64,000 bases of DNA, from assembly GCF_001557235.1 (NCBI RefSeq), contig NZ_LSJI01000180.1, positions 1 to 64,000 of the forward strand, in the 5' to 3' direction. A program made the translations under genes and the position numbers. The notes under the pieces are model-generated. The model made no database searches and was not told the DNA's origin. It was given only the letters and a program-made list of their open reading frames with translations. The DNA comes from Phenylobacterium sp. CCH9-H3. GTDB lineage: Bacteria > Pseudomonadota > Alphaproteobacteria > Caulobacterales > Caulobacteraceae. The first letter of the stretch is position 1. Each line of letters starts with the position of its first letter. Shown here in pieces: positions 53,305 through 62,812 of the stretch.

Positions 53305-54157
53305 TCCACGGGCCAAGCGCCCGGCGGCGAAGGCGGAGGGCGCCGTCGCCCCGCGCCTGAACGCGAAACAGATCCTGATGATCGCCGGCGGCGTCCTGAC
53401 GCTGGCGCTCGGCGTCACCCTGGCCACCGGCGGGCGCGGTCAGCAAATCGCCGACGCGGTCGGCGCGGGCGTCAGCGGCAAGTTCGGCGAGGCGGGGTTC
53501 CGGCTGGAAACCGTCCACGTCCAGGGCGCCTCGGCCCTGGCCACACCCGACATCGTCCGCGCAGCCAATGTCCACAAGGACGACCCGCTGCTGGGCCTGG
53601 ACCTGAACGCCCTGCGCGAACGGGTCGAGAAGGTCGGCTGGGTCCAGGAGGCCCGGGTCGTGCGCCTGCTGCCGAACACCCTCGTCATCGCGGTCAAGGA
53701 ACGCCGCCAGCTCGCGGTATGGCAGCATGGCGGCCGCAGCGTGGTGATCGACGACAAGGGCCAGGTGATCCCCGAAGCGGATCCGGCCAGCTTCACCGAC
53801 CTGCCGCTGGTGGTGGGGGCGGGCGGCGCCAAGCACGCCGGCGAGATCCTGCCGACCCTGGCGCAGCGGCCGAAGCTGATGGCCCGCATGGAGGCCCTCG
53901 TGCGGGTGGACGATCGCCGCTGGGACCTGCGCATGAAGGACGGCGCGCTGATCCAGCTGCCGGCCGTCGACGAGGAACAGGCGCTGATGCAACTGGAACA
54001 GCTGGACCTGCGCTCGCGCATCCTTGAGCTGGGATTCGAGCGCATCGACCTGCGCAATCCCGACGTGGTCGCCGTCCGTCCGCGCGCGCCGCAGCCGACG
54101 CCTGACCTCACGACCACCACGACCGCCGCCGTCACCGCGCCCGCCGAGGGCGTGTAA
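53240..54157 (+). CDS. ftsQ: Cell division protein FtsQ
   Basis: A 305-aa bitopic divisome protein. A basic cytoplasmic N-terminus (about 40 residues, many Lys, Arg and Pro), one membrane helix ([19 protein letters not shown]) and a periplasmic POTRA domain ([24 protein letters not shown]) followed by the beta domain ([40 protein letters not shown]). The tail is Thr/Pro rich. The ATG at 53240 lies inside ddl; its stop overlaps the ftsA start by one base. Confidence 0.9.
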   Translation: MPAVGRGGSRVAAKPRAKGPASPRAKRPAAKAEGAVAPRLNAKQILMIAGGVLTLALGVTLATGGRGQQIADAVGAGVSGKFGEAGFRLETVHVQGASALATPDIVRAANVHKDDPLLGLDLNALRERVEKVGWVQEARVVRLLPNTLVIAVKERRQLAVWQHGGRSVVIDDKGQVIPEADPASFTDLPLVVGAGGAKHAGEILPTLAQRPKLMARMEALVRVDDRRWDLRMKDGALIQLPAVDEEQALMQLEQLDLRSRILELGFERIDLRNPDVVAVRPRAPQPTPDLTTTTTAAVTAPAEGV

Positions 54158-55536
54158 TGAAACCGAGCCCACCCATGCTGAAGACCGCCGATCGTCCCGA
54201 CGCCAAGACGCCCGCGAAGAAGGCCGATCCGAAAAACGGCCGTGACGGCCTGAAAGCGGCCCTGGCGCCGCCGAAGATCGTGGCCGCCGTGGACCTGGGC
54301 GCGGCCAAGGTGGCCTGCTTCATCATGAAGCCTGACGGCGTCCGGCGCGGCGACCGCACCCTGACCACTTGCGGCGTCGGCTACGTGCAGTCGCGCGGCG
54401 TGCGCGGTGGGGCGATCGTCAACATGGACGAGGCCTCCGAGGCCATCGCCCAGGCCGTGGAGCGGGCCGAGAACGTGGCGGGCGTCAACGTGCAAGGCGT
54501 GACCATCGCGACCGCCGGCGGCCAGCTCAGCTCCTCGCGGGTCCAGGGGCGGGTCTCGATCGGGGCGCGGCCGATCGGCGACAACGACCTGGTGCGCGCG
54601 ATCCAGAACGCCTTGGCGCAGATCAAGCTGCCGGGCCGGCGCGCCATCCACATCCTGCCGGTGGCCTGGGCCGTCGACGGGCAGGGCGGGGTTCGCGACC
54701 CGCGCGCCATGTTCGGCAAGACGCTGGGCGTCGAACTCCTGGTGGTCTCGGTGGCCGAGACGGTCTTCAACACCCTGGGCGCCTGCGTCGAGCGCGCCCA
54801 CCTGCAGCTGGACGGCGTCGTCGCCGCGCCCTTCGTCTCCGCCCTGGCGGCGCTGGAGGAGGACGAGATGGACCTCGGGTCCGTCTGCATCGACATGGGC
54901 GGCGGCTCGACCTCGGCCTCGGTGTTCCGGGGCGGCAGCCTGGTGCATGTGGAAACGGTCCCGGTGGGTGGCCATCACGTGACCCAGGACATCGCCCGCG
55001 GCCTGTCCACCTCCATCGCCGGCGCCGAGCGGATCAAAACCCTGCACGGCTCGGCCATCGCCTCGGCCAACGAGGACCGCGAGATGATCGAGGCGCCGCC
55101 TCGGGGCGACGACCCCGGCGCGGGCCCGGTCGTGGCGCCGCGCAGCCTGCTGAAGGGCATCATCGCCCCCCGCGTTGAAGAGACCTTGGAACTGCTCCGC
55201 GATCGGCTCAAGGCGGCGGGCGCTCCCATCGAGCCGGGTGCGGGCTTGGTCCTGACCGGCGGCGCCAGCCAGCTGGCGGGGGTGCGGGAAGTGGCCGTGC
55301 GCGTGTTCGACCGGCCGGTGCGCCTGGGTCGTCCGCGGCGGGTGCCGCACCTGGCCGACGCCGCCTCAGGCCCGGCGTTCACCGCCGCCGCCGGCATCCT
55401 GCACCGCGCCGCCTTCGGCCCGCGCGAGGCCGTGTCGAGCAAGCAGCTGTCGTCGTCGAAGCTGCGTCGCGAACCCCTGGATCCCCGGGCCAACCCGGTG
55501 GCCAAGGCGGCCCAGTGGCTGCGGGAAAACCTCTAG
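54157..55536 (+). CDS. ftsA: Cell division protein FtsA
   Basis: Actin-like protein that tethers FtsZ to the membrane, 459 aa. ATPase motifs: VAAVDLGAAKVACFIM, IATAGGQLSSSRV, SVAETVFNTLGACVERA, VCIDMGGGSTSASVFRGG, and GLVLTGGASQLAGV. The C-terminal amphipathic helix NPVAKAAQWLRENL is the membrane anchor. A Lys/Pro-rich N-terminal extension of about 40 residues is unlike most FtsA proteins. ftsZ lies 5.3 kb away rather than next to it. Confidence 0.94.
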   Translation: MKPSPPMLKTADRPDAKTPAKKADPKNGRDGLKAALAPPKIVAAVDLGAAKVACFIMKPDGVRRGDRTLTTCGVGYVQSRGVRGGAIVNMDEASEAIAQAVERAENVAGVNVQGVTIATAGGQLSSSRVQGRVSIGARPIGDNDLVRAIQNALAQIKLPGRRAIHILPVAWAVDGQGGVRDPRAMFGKTLGVELLVVSVAETVFNTLGACVERAHLQLDGVVAAPFVSALAALEEDEMDLGSVCIDMGGGSTSASVFRGGSLVHVETVPVGGHHVTQDIARGLSTSIAGAERIKTLHGSAIASANEDREMIEAPPRGDDPGAGPVVAPRSLLKGIIAPRVEETLELLRDRLKAAGAPIEPGAGLVLTGGASQLAGVREVAVRVFDRPVRLGRPRRVPHLADAASGPAFTAAAGILHRAAFGPREAVSSKQLSSSKLRREPLDPRANPVAKAAQWLRENL

Positions 55537-57039
55537 CTAGCCCTCGACCTCGATGAAGACGGGGTTGGCGTAGAACCACAGGTCCGCCCACGGATCCTCG
55601 CCCGCGAGGTCCGGCTCGGGCTCCAGCTCCGCGCCGTTGGTGCCGCGCACCCGGACGTAGGTGGACTGGGTGACATTTCGCAGGGTGTAGGCGATGGAAA
55701 TCCGCTCGCCGTCGCGCGCCCACTGGCCGGGGCCGAACCGCGCTTCGACGCGGGCGCTGGGATTGCGGTCCGTCGTGCGATCGGCGGCGGGGCCGGTGAT
55801 GTCGCCGCGGACTAGGTCGACGCGGCGGACGTCAGGCGTCCGGCCGCCGAAGTTGGCGCCGGCCGGGTCGCGCAGGCGGATGACCACCGTCACGTCCGAA
55901 CCCCTCGGGACCTTGAGCCGGCCGCCGATCTCGGCGCGCGGGCCCCCCGCGGCCGGCTGAACGGTCACGTCCAGCTCTGAGACCAGGTCGCCGAGGGTCA
56001 CGAACACCCGGCCGTTCCGCAGTCCGTCCAGCACATCGTCGTAGGTGCGGGCCGCCTTGACGTAGGTCTTGGAGTACTCGCCCGGCCAGAAGTCGTTGCC
56101 GCCGTCGGTGTAGTGGCGGTGGGAGTCCGAGGTGGAGGTCACCCACCAGTTGCGGCCTTCGCCGAGCATGGAATCCCAGAACCCGCCGAGACGGGCCGTC
56201 ATCTGGTCGAAACCGCCCATGGTGGGCGCGCGGCGGTAGCTGCCGCGGAAGGCGTCGTCCGGATCCGCGGCCTTTCTGGTGTTGAGGCTGGCGGCCTGGT
56301 GGCCGGGGGCGCCTTCCATGCCCACGGCCACGTGGGGCGCGGTATCGTTCCAATCACGCAGCTCGCCCGGCGAGACCAGGCCGTAGGCGCCGACCGCCGT
56401 GGCTGTCCGGGAGGGGTGGTTGGCGATGACCACGGGCGGCGCCTTGATGCTTCCCATGTGCTTCAGGGCCTCGAGCATGAAGGCCTCGGTGTTGCGGGCG
56501 GGGGCGGCGGGCCAGGGCTCGCGCCGATTGAAGCGGCTCTCGATGCCGAACAGGGCGTCGCGCTCGGCCGGCGTGCGCGGCAGGATCACGCTGGCGTGCT
56601 CGGCGCCCGGAACGTCCAGTTCCATGCCGAAGAAGTGGATCAGGCCGGGATGCTCGCGCCGGGAGCGGAGCAGCTCTGGATAGGCTTGGTCGCGATTGAT
56701 CTTGGAATGGTTCGGCCCGCCGTGGTCGGTGGAGACCATCCACGACAGGCCGTACTTCAAACCCATGGTGGCGTTGGTCGGGATCGGATTGCTGGCGTCG
56801 CCGGCCTTGACGGGCGAGGGCGCAGACTTGCCGTCGGCGGCTGGGGTCCAGCCGACGCTGAACCAGCTGTGGACATGGTGGTCCCCGGCCAGCCAGCGTC
56901 GTTTGGCCGGATCGACCTTCGGCGCCCCCGCCCGCGGGGCGGGAGGATCGAAGTGATGTGACCCCGGGTGGGCCGCCGCCCCGCCAGCCCCGAACAGGCC
57001 GGCGGCGGCGACGAGACAGGCGATGCGCGACGGGGTCAT
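55537..57039 (-). CDS. Exported PHP-type metallohydrolase
   Basis: A 500-aa protein with a signal peptide (MTPSRIACLVAAAGLFGAGGAAAHPG) and a PHP/CehA-like domain: WLAGDHHVHSWFS (HxH metal motif near residues 54-56), WMVSTDHGGPNHSK, FFGMELDVPGAEHASVIL, VIANHPSRTATAV and TSTSDSHRHYTDGGNDFW. It would hydrolyse a phosphoester or related bond in the periplasm. The C-terminal part is beta rich. It is 12 nt from the end of the adjacent TonB-dependent receptor gene and probably co-transcribed with it, which suggests a joint role in nutrient release. Confidence 0.85.
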   Translation of the reverse strand: MTPSRIACLVAAAGLFGAGGAAAHPGSHHFDPPAPRAGAPKVDPAKRRWLAGDHHVHSWFSVGWTPAADGKSAPSPVKAGDASNPIPTNATMGLKYGLSWMVSTDHGGPNHSKINRDQAYPELLRSRREHPGLIHFFGMELDVPGAEHASVILPRTPAERDALFGIESRFNRREPWPAAPARNTEAFMLEALKHMGSIKAPPVVIANHPSRTATAVGAYGLVSPGELRDWNDTAPHVAVGMEGAPGHQAASLNTRKAADPDDAFRGSYRRAPTMGGFDQMTARLGGFWDSMLGEGRNWWVTSTSDSHRHYTDGGNDFWPGEYSKTYVKAARTYDDVLDGLRNGRVFVTLGDLVSELDVTVQPAAGGPRAEIGGRLKVPRGSDVTVVIRLRDPAGANFGGRTPDVRRVDLVRGDITGPAADRTTDRNPSARVEARFGPGQWARDGERISIAYTLRNVTQSTYVRVRGTNGAELEPEPDLAGEDPWADLWFYANPVFIEVEG

Positions 57040-57051
57040 GTGTAAGCAGCC

Positions 57052-59319
57052 CTAGAACGTCGCCCGCGCCACGAGCTGGAAGACCGGACCGGCCTCTTCG
57101 CGCTCCAGTTCGTACTCGTCGAAGTCCCGGGCGCGCTGGTCGCCGATGGTCGTGAACTTGTTGAAGGTTTCCTTCTTCTTCGAGTCCAGCAGGTTCGTGC
57201 CCGTCAGGCGGACCACGTAGCGCTCGCCGAACCGCTTCTCGACGAACACCTCGAGGTCGGCGCCGTAGGTGGTGGTCACCTCCTCGCCGACGACGCGGCC
57301 GAAGGCCCGGCCCTGCTTGCGATAGGTGGCCCCGAAGGCGGCGGCCCAGGTGGGCAGGTCCTGGATGAAGCCGACGTTGAAGACGTACTTGGCCTGGTCG
57401 TTGAACCGGCGCTTGCCGAACTCGTCCTTCACGTCGCTGTCGAGCCAGGAGTAGTTCAGGAACACCCCGGTGTCGTCGAGGCCGAAGGCCGTCAGCGGCG
57501 TCGAGAGGTCGAACTCCACGCCCCAGACCGATCCGTCGCCGGTGTTGCGCGGTTGCAGCACGAACGTCCCGGCGCCCTCGCTGCCCTCCTGGCCGGTGCT
57601 GCCCACCTCGATCAGGTTCTTCACGTCGCGATAGAAGACGTTGACACCGGCCACGCCGCGCGTGCCCAGGCGGCGCTCGAAGCCCAGGTCCACGCCCCAA
57701 GCCGATTCCGGCTTCAGGTTGGGGTTGCCCAGCAGGTCGTTGTCGCCCAGCTCGGCTTCCAGCAGGGCCGGCGAGATGAAGTCGAAGTTCGGCCGCCGAA
57801 CGGTACGGGCGACCGAAAGCTTGATCCGGTCGTCCGCCGACAGGTTCCAACGCAGGTGCGCTGACGGGAGCAGGAAGCTGTAGTCGTTCTTGACGTTCCG
57901 CGATCCGGCCGGAGCGGTTGCATCCTCGATGGTGGTGTCGGTGTTCTCCCAACGGACCCCGGCTTCCCAGCCGAAGGCTCCCGTCTCGCCGGAGAGCATG
58001 ACGAACGGATCGATCCGCTCTTCCTCGATGGTGTTCACGCCGCCTACTTCCGGCTCAAAGGGGCCGTAGTTGCCTAGGCTCGGCCGCGTCCGCGGCGGGT
58101 CCGGGATCGTCACCCGATTGCGGACGGTGGTGATGTCGGTGTCGCGGTCCTTCTTGGCGTACTGCACGCCAAACTCGAGCTTGGCAGCCCCGACGTCGCG
58201 CCTGTGCGAAAGCTCGCCGGAAATTTCCTTGTCCTCCAGCCGCCGACGCGTCTTATCGCCCGTGAAGCGGTCGTCGTCTGGGAACGGCAGGGCGTCGCGC
58301 CGATACTCGAACTCCTCCTCGATCTCGTCCTGTTTGTCGGAGAGTTCGGCGTAGCCCAGCTTGAAGCGGGTCTTGCCGCCCGCCATGTCGCGCTCGTAGC
58401 GCGCCTGCAGGGCCCAGTTGTCGGTCTGAATGTCGACGTTGTTGTTGTTGTAGGTGAGGAAGTCCGCCGCGCCGACCCGGCCGCCGGCGTATTCGTAGGA
58501 GTCTTCGTCCTCCAGCCGGTCGGTGCGGACGAAGAAGCCCGACAGCTTCAGCGTCGAGTCCTCCATCTGCACATCGTAGCTGGCGTTCAGCGAATAGTCC
58601 TCGCCGTTGCGGGTGTCGGACTGGATCTCGACATTGTCGAGCGAGCCGCCCGGTTCGTCGAAGCGTTGGCTGAACTTCTGCTTGGGGTTGCGGCGGCCCT
58701 GGTAGTTGGCGCCGATCACCATGCGGCCGGGGCCGACCGGGGCGGAAAACACGCCCCCGATCGTCTCACGCACGCGGTCATCGCTGAACAGCAGAGCGCC
58801 TGCGCGTACGTATCCGCCGTCGAAGGTATAGCCGTCGCGTAGCACGATGTTCAGCGCGCCTGCCATCGCATCGCCACTGCGGTTGGCCGAGGATGAGCGG
58901 ACCACCTCCACCCGCTCGATCAGCTCGGCGGGAATACGGTCGACGAAGAACGAGCGGTCGACGCCAGCGCCGGGAACCCGCTCGCCATTGATCAGGATCT
59001 GGGTGTAACCGGGATCGAGGCCTCGCAGGCGGGCGCCATCCGACTCCAGGACGTCGGAGAGAAAGGCCACACTGGGCACCCGCTTCAGGGCGTCGCCGGC
59101 CGTGAGCGGTTCGAAGCGCTGGAAGTATTCGAGGTCGTACGAGAGGGTGGGGGCCACCTCGTCTGTGCGGTTGCGGAAGGTGATCGCGCCGGTGACCACC
59201 AGTTCTTCCACGGTCTTCGTGCGCTCGGCCTCGTCGGCGGCGGCGTCGGCGGACCACGCGGGTGCTCCGCCCAGCAGGGGCGCGAGCGAAGCCACGGCGA
59301 ACAGCATCGCCTTTTTCAT
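57052..59319 (-). CDS. TonB-dependent outer-membrane receptor
   Basis: A 755-aa outer-membrane transporter. Signal peptide (MKKAMLFAVASLAPLLGGAPAWSA), TonB box-like segment TVEELVVTGAITFRN, plug domain with GDALKRVPSVAFLSDVLESDGARLRGLDPGYTQILINGERV and RSSSANRSGDAMAGALNIVLR, then a long beta-barrel ending in LVARATF with a terminal Phe. The start at 59319 has GGGGAT upstream. Its position between a phytase and a secreted hydrolase suggests uptake of phytate or its breakdown products; the substrate is inferred. Confidence 0.92.
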   Translation of the reverse strand: MKKAMLFAVASLAPLLGGAPAWSADAAADEAERTKTVEELVVTGAITFRNRTDEVAPTLSYDLEYFQRFEPLTAGDALKRVPSVAFLSDVLESDGARLRGLDPGYTQILINGERVPGAGVDRSFFVDRIPAELIERVEVVRSSSANRSGDAMAGALNIVLRDGYTFDGGYVRAGALLFSDDRVRETIGGVFSAPVGPGRMVIGANYQGRRNPKQKFSQRFDEPGGSLDNVEIQSDTRNGEDYSLNASYDVQMEDSTLKLSGFFVRTDRLEDEDSYEYAGGRVGAADFLTYNNNNVDIQTDNWALQARYERDMAGGKTRFKLGYAELSDKQDEIEEEFEYRRDALPFPDDDRFTGDKTRRRLEDKEISGELSHRRDVGAAKLEFGVQYAKKDRDTDITTVRNRVTIPDPPRTRPSLGNYGPFEPEVGGVNTIEEERIDPFVMLSGETGAFGWEAGVRWENTDTTIEDATAPAGSRNVKNDYSFLLPSAHLRWNLSADDRIKLSVARTVRRPNFDFISPALLEAELGDNDLLGNPNLKPESAWGVDLGFERRLGTRGVAGVNVFYRDVKNLIEVGSTGQEGSEGAGTFVLQPRNTGDGSVWGVEFDLSTPLTAFGLDDTGVFLNYSWLDSDVKDEFGKRRFNDQAKYVFNVGFIQDLPTWAAAFGATYRKQGRAFGRVVGEEVTTTYGADLEVFVEKRFGERYVVRLTGTNLLDSKKKETFNKFTTIGDQRARDFDEYELEREEAGPVFQLVARATF

Positions 59320-59411
59320 CTGGTTTATCCCCATCACCGGCCGGTTGACGGAAGAACACGGCCACGCCTATTCGGGGTCGACTTAGTTTCGCCAAATGAT
59401 GAGGGCCAGTG

Positions 59412-60524
59412 ATGTTTCGGCGGCAGTTACATGACAGATTGATGTCAGTCGCCGTGGCGGCTCTACTTCTGAGTTCCTGCGCTAGACTTGGACCGGAAGA
59501 CGTTTCGGATTCCGGAGGCATGAAGGTCGGCGTGGGCACGCCCGTCCCGGCCGCCGCCGAGACCCCTGCCGTGAGCACGGGGGACCGTGACGCCGCCGAC
59601 GATCCGGAGATCTGGGTCGATCCGAAGGACCCGAGCCGCGGGGTGATCATCGGCACGGACAAGCAGGCCGGACTCTACGTCTACGACCTGAAGGGAAAGC
59701 AGCTCCAGTATCTCCCCGGGGGCAAGCCGAACAACGTCGACCTGCGCGACAGCTTCCCGACGTCCCAAGGCCCGCGCGTTTTGGTGGCCGCGTCGGATCG
59801 CGGCCGGCCCGGCGCAGGGGCGGCCCTTTTTCTCATGGACCCGGCCACGCTGAAGCTCAGCCTATGGGGCGAAGTCCCGGTGGATCTGGCGGAGCCCTAC
59901 GGCCTTTGCCTGGCGCGGCGGGGGCAGACCTTCCTGGTGATCGTCAACGGCACCGACGGGCAGGTGCGCCAGCACACGGTCGCGGCGGGCCCCGACGGGC
60001 GGCCGGTATTCAAGGAGGAGCGCCGGTTCGCGGTGCCCAGCCAGCCGGAGGGCTGCGTAGCCGACGACGCCACGGGCCGCCTCTACCTCGGCGAGGAAGG
60101 CGCGGGCATCTGGCGCTTCGACCTCGGCGGCGGGCTTGCGAAGGGCGAGAAGATCGCCGTGGCGCCGTCCGAGATGCTGACCCCGGACGTGGAGGGGCTG
60201 ACCTTGCTTAGGGAGGGACCGGTCACCTGGCTGATCGCCTCCAGTCAGGGGGACTCGGCCTTCGCCGTCTGGCGGGTCGACGGACCCAAGCCCGAGTACC
60301 GCGGCCGCTTCAGCGTGATGGCCGCCGGCGCCGTGGACGCGGTGACGGGGACCGATGGCGTCGCCGCCCTGGGCGGGGCGGTCGGCGGCTTCCCCGAAGG
60401 GCTGGTGGTCATGCAGGACGACGAAGACCATGGCCAGGTCGGGGGCGGCGCCAAGCAGGCCCGGCAGAACTTCAAGCTTGTCGACTGGCGCGAGGTGAAG
60501 AAGGCGCTGGGCCTTCGGCCCTGA
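59412..60524 (+). CDS. Beta-propeller phytase, lipoprotein
   Basis: A 370-aa 3-phytase-type enzyme that releases phosphate from inositol hexaphosphate. The N-terminus is a lipoprotein signal (LLLSSC, Cys 23). The domain contains the calcium-binding and substrate segments DRDAADDPEIWVDPKDPSRGVIIGTDKQAGLYVYDLKGK, NNVDLRDSF, VAASDRGRPGAG, DLAEPYGLCL, PEGCVADDATGRLYLGEEGAGIWRFDL and DVEGLTLL, matching the six-bladed propeller. Divergent from the TonB receptor gene with a 92-nt promoter gap. The start is ATG 59412, since GTG 59409 is less likely. Confidence 0.93.
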   Translation: MFRRQLHDRLMSVAVAALLLSSCARLGPEDVSDSGGMKVGVGTPVPAAAETPAVSTGDRDAADDPEIWVDPKDPSRGVIIGTDKQAGLYVYDLKGKQLQYLPGGKPNNVDLRDSFPTSQGPRVLVAASDRGRPGAGAALFLMDPATLKLSLWGEVPVDLAEPYGLCLARRGQTFLVIVNGTDGQVRQHTVAAGPDGRPVFKEERRFAVPSQPEGCVADDATGRLYLGEEGAGIWRFDLGGGLAKGEKIAVAPSEMLTPDVEGLTLLREGPVTWLIASSQGDSAFAVWRVDGPKPEYRGRFSVMAAGAVDAVTGTDGVAALGGAVGGFPEGLVVMQDDEDHGQVGGGAKQARQNFKLVDWREVKKALGLRP

Positions 60525-60708
60525 GCCCATGGGCCCGCCCGCGCTCCATGGACCGTGGACAACCGCTGGGTGCGCCTTGACCGGCGCGCCGTGATCCCTG
60601 AGTCCAGATGCCGCAGCTTTACTGTTGATTCGCCGGCTCTCCTCTTGGGGATCAGGCGGAAAAACACGTTCAGCCAAGCTCGACGGCCTTCCGACTCAGA
60701 GTATGCGG

Positions 60709-60754
60709 TTAACACTCGATTAAGGGTGTCGGCGCGTACTTAACGCATCGTTAC
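60709..60754 (+). promoter_or_regulatory. Two CtrA-type boxes upstream of ftsZ
   Basis: TTAA-CACTCGA-TTAA (60709-60723) is a perfect TTAA-N7-TTAA box. TTAA-CGCATCG-TTAC (60740-60754) is a one-mismatch second box, 31 nt further on, about three helical turns. Both lie 67-112 nt upstream of the ftsZ ATG. In Caulobacter crescentus CtrA represses ftsZ. The match is direct; binding is inferred. Confidence 0.75.
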
Positions 60755-60820
60755 TCAGGTGCGTCGGCGAAGGGGTGTCTGGCGCGCTAGACCGCAATTT
60801 GGGGAAGGACAGGACGTCCC

Positions 60821-62317
60821 ATGGCCATTTCGCTTTCCGCGCCGCGCGCAACCGAACTGAAGCCTCGGATCGTCGTCTTCGGGATCGGCGGGGCCGGCGG
60901 CAACGCCGTCAACAACATGATCGAAGCCGGGCTTGAAGGCGTCGAGTTCGTGGTGGGCAACACCGACGCCCAGCAGCTTCAGTTCGCCAAGACCGAGCGC
61001 CGTATCCAGCTCGGCGTGCAGGTGACGCAAGGGTTGGGCGCCGGCGCCCACCCCGAGGTCGGCATGAGCGCGGCCGAAGAGAGCATTCCCGAGATCGGCG
61101 AGCACCTGGACGGCGCGCACATGGTGTTCATCACCGCCGGCATGGGCGGCGGCACCGGCACCGGCGCGGCCCCGATCATCGCCAAGTGCGCCCGCGAGCG
61201 CGGCATCCTGACGGTGGGCGTGGTGACCAAGCCCTTCCACTTCGAAGGCCGCCACCGGATGCGCCTGGCCGACGCCGGCATCAGCGAACTGCAGCGCTAC
61301 GTCGACACCCTGATCGTCATCCCGAACCAGAACCTGTTCCGCGTGGCCAACGAGCGGACCACGTTCGCGGAAGCGTTCGGCATGGCAGACCAGGTCCTGC
61401 ACTCGGGCGTGCGCTCGATCACCGACCTGATGGTGCTGCCCGGCCTGATCAACCTCGACTTCGCCGACGTCCGCACGGTGATGACCGAGATGGGCAAGGC
61501 GATGATGGGCACCGGCGAGGCGACCGGTGAGGACCGCGCCCTGATGGCCGCCCAGAACGCCATCCAGAATCCGCTGCTGGACGAGGTTTCGCTGAAGGGC
61601 GCCAAGGCGGTGCTGGTCAATGTGACCGGTGGCCTGGACATGACCCTGCTGGAAGTCGACGAGGCGGCCAACGCTATCTCCGAACAGGTGGACCCGGAAG
61701 CCAACATCATCTTCGGCGCCGCCTTCGACCCGACACTGGAAGGCATGATCCGCGTGTCGGTGGTCGCCACCGGCATGGACGGCGCCTCCATCGCGGCCAT
61801 CGAGCCCAAGATCGAGCGGCGTTCGCTGCAGGCCGAGCCGCTGCGCGCTACCGTGACGCCGCGCGCGTCGGAGCCGGCCGCCGCCGAAGCCCCGGAGCCG
61901 GTGGCCGCCATGGTCGCCGAGCCCGAGCCGGCGCTGGAGGCGCGCGAGGAGGAGCAGCCCGACATCTTCAGCGCTCCAGCTGCCGCCGCGCCCGTCGAGC
62001 CGGCGATCGTCCAGCCCGTGACCCGCATCGTGGATCCGCAAGCCGCCGAGCCGGAGGACGAGCCGCTCTTCGCCGAGCCAGCGTATGAGCCGCGCCGCCC
62101 GCGGGGTGGGTTCCTGAGCATCTTCGGTGGGCGCCCCCGCTACGATGCCCCGCAGGCTCCCGCCGCCGCGCCCCAGGCTTCGGCCCCCGCGCCGCGGACC
62201 GCGCCTGCGCCGTCGCGGGGCGGCGCCCAGCCGGTGGAGGCCCAGCAGCAGGTCGAGGACCTCGATCAGAACGAGGATCTGGAAATCCCGTCGTTCCTGC
62301 GGCGGCTCGCAAACTAG
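60821..62317 (+). CDS. ftsZ: Cell division GTPase FtsZ
   Basis: Tubulin-like GTPase that forms the Z ring, 498 aa. GTP site: [43 protein letters not shown] (tubulin signature); T7 loop [11 protein letters not shown]. Residues after about 330 form an Ala/Pro/Glu-rich linker, longer than in enterobacteria and usual for Caulobacteraceae, ending in the conserved [13 protein letters not shown] tail that binds FtsA and others. It has its own promoter region with CtrA boxes. Confidence 0.97.
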   Translation: MAISLSAPRATELKPRIVVFGIGGAGGNAVNNMIEAGLEGVEFVVGNTDAQQLQFAKTERRIQLGVQVTQGLGAGAHPEVGMSAAEESIPEIGEHLDGAHMVFITAGMGGGTGTGAAPIIAKCARERGILTVGVVTKPFHFEGRHRMRLADAGISELQRYVDTLIVIPNQNLFRVANERTTFAEAFGMADQVLHSGVRSITDLMVLPGLINLDFADVRTVMTEMGKAMMGTGEATGEDRALMAAQNAIQNPLLDEVSLKGAKAVLVNVTGGLDMTLLEVDEAANAISEQVDPEANIIFGAAFDPTLEGMIRVSVVATGMDGASIAAIEPKIERRSLQAEPLRATVTPRASEPAAAEAPEPVAAMVAEPEPALEAREEEQPDIFSAPAAAAPVEPAIVQPVTRIVDPQAAEPEDEPLFAEPAYEPRRPRGGFLSIFGGRPRYDAPQAPAAAPQASAPAPRTAPAPSRGGAQPVEAQQQVEDLDQNEDLEIPSFLRRLAN

Positions 62318-62380
62318 CGCCCGGCGCCCGCAACAAAATTCCACGAAATCGTCACGCCGATGAACGGCGGGACTTGGTAG

Positions 62381-62408
62381 AACCTCCCGGGGGCAACTCC
62401 GGGAGGTT
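62381..62408 (+). repeat. Hairpin covering the ribosome binding site of the gene after ftsZ
   Basis: AACCTCCCGG (62381-62390) and CCGGGAGGTT (62399-62408) pair perfectly around GGGCAACT. The 3' arm contains GGGAGG, the Shine-Dalgarno sequence 6-7 nt before ATG 62413. After the stem comes TTC. It may regulate translation of the small gene, or act as an ftsZ terminator. Confidence 0.7.
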
Positions 62409-62412
62409 TCCC

Positions 62413-62631
62413 ATGAGCGCCAACCGCATCATCTGGGTTTCGCCGCTGGCCGACGGCTGGGCCGTCCTGTGCGCCGGGATCGAGCCGCTGGTCTTCCGTT
62501 CGGGCGGCCGGGCCGAGGCCCAGGCCAAGCGCCTGGCGGCTTGCCTGGCCAAGCTGGGCCGGGCGGTGCAGGTGCGGATTCTCGACCGTGCGCGCAACCT
62601 GGTCGGGACCCAGCTTTACCCTGCGGTGTGA
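62413..62631 (+). CDS. Small DUF2188-like protein
   Basis: A 72-aa protein from ATG 62413 (MSANRIIWVSPLADGWAVLCAGIEPLVFRSGGRAEAQAKRLAACLAKLG). The pattern, with two short strands, a helix with repeated Ala and Lys, and a final strand VQVRILDRARNLVGTQLYP, resembles DUF2188, small proteins of unknown function. The upstream ribosome binding site is in a hairpin. It lies 95 nt after ftsZ. Confidence 0.7.
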   Translation: MSANRIIWVSPLADGWAVLCAGIEPLVFRSGGRAEAQAKRLAACLAKLGRAVQVRILDRARNLVGTQLYPAV

Positions 62632-62812
62632 TTCACCTCTGTGCCGGAAAATCGAGCAAAAACAGTGCTGGGTTGACCGCGTCCGTTAACCAATCCTGAA
62701 GCGAAACATTGCGAAACACGAAGTGCTTTGCTGCGTTGCATCAAGCAGCTTAGCCAGCACGTTGGGGGCAAAGGTCGGTCGTCGCACCGCGTTCGTTGCA
62801 GGAAGGTCCACC

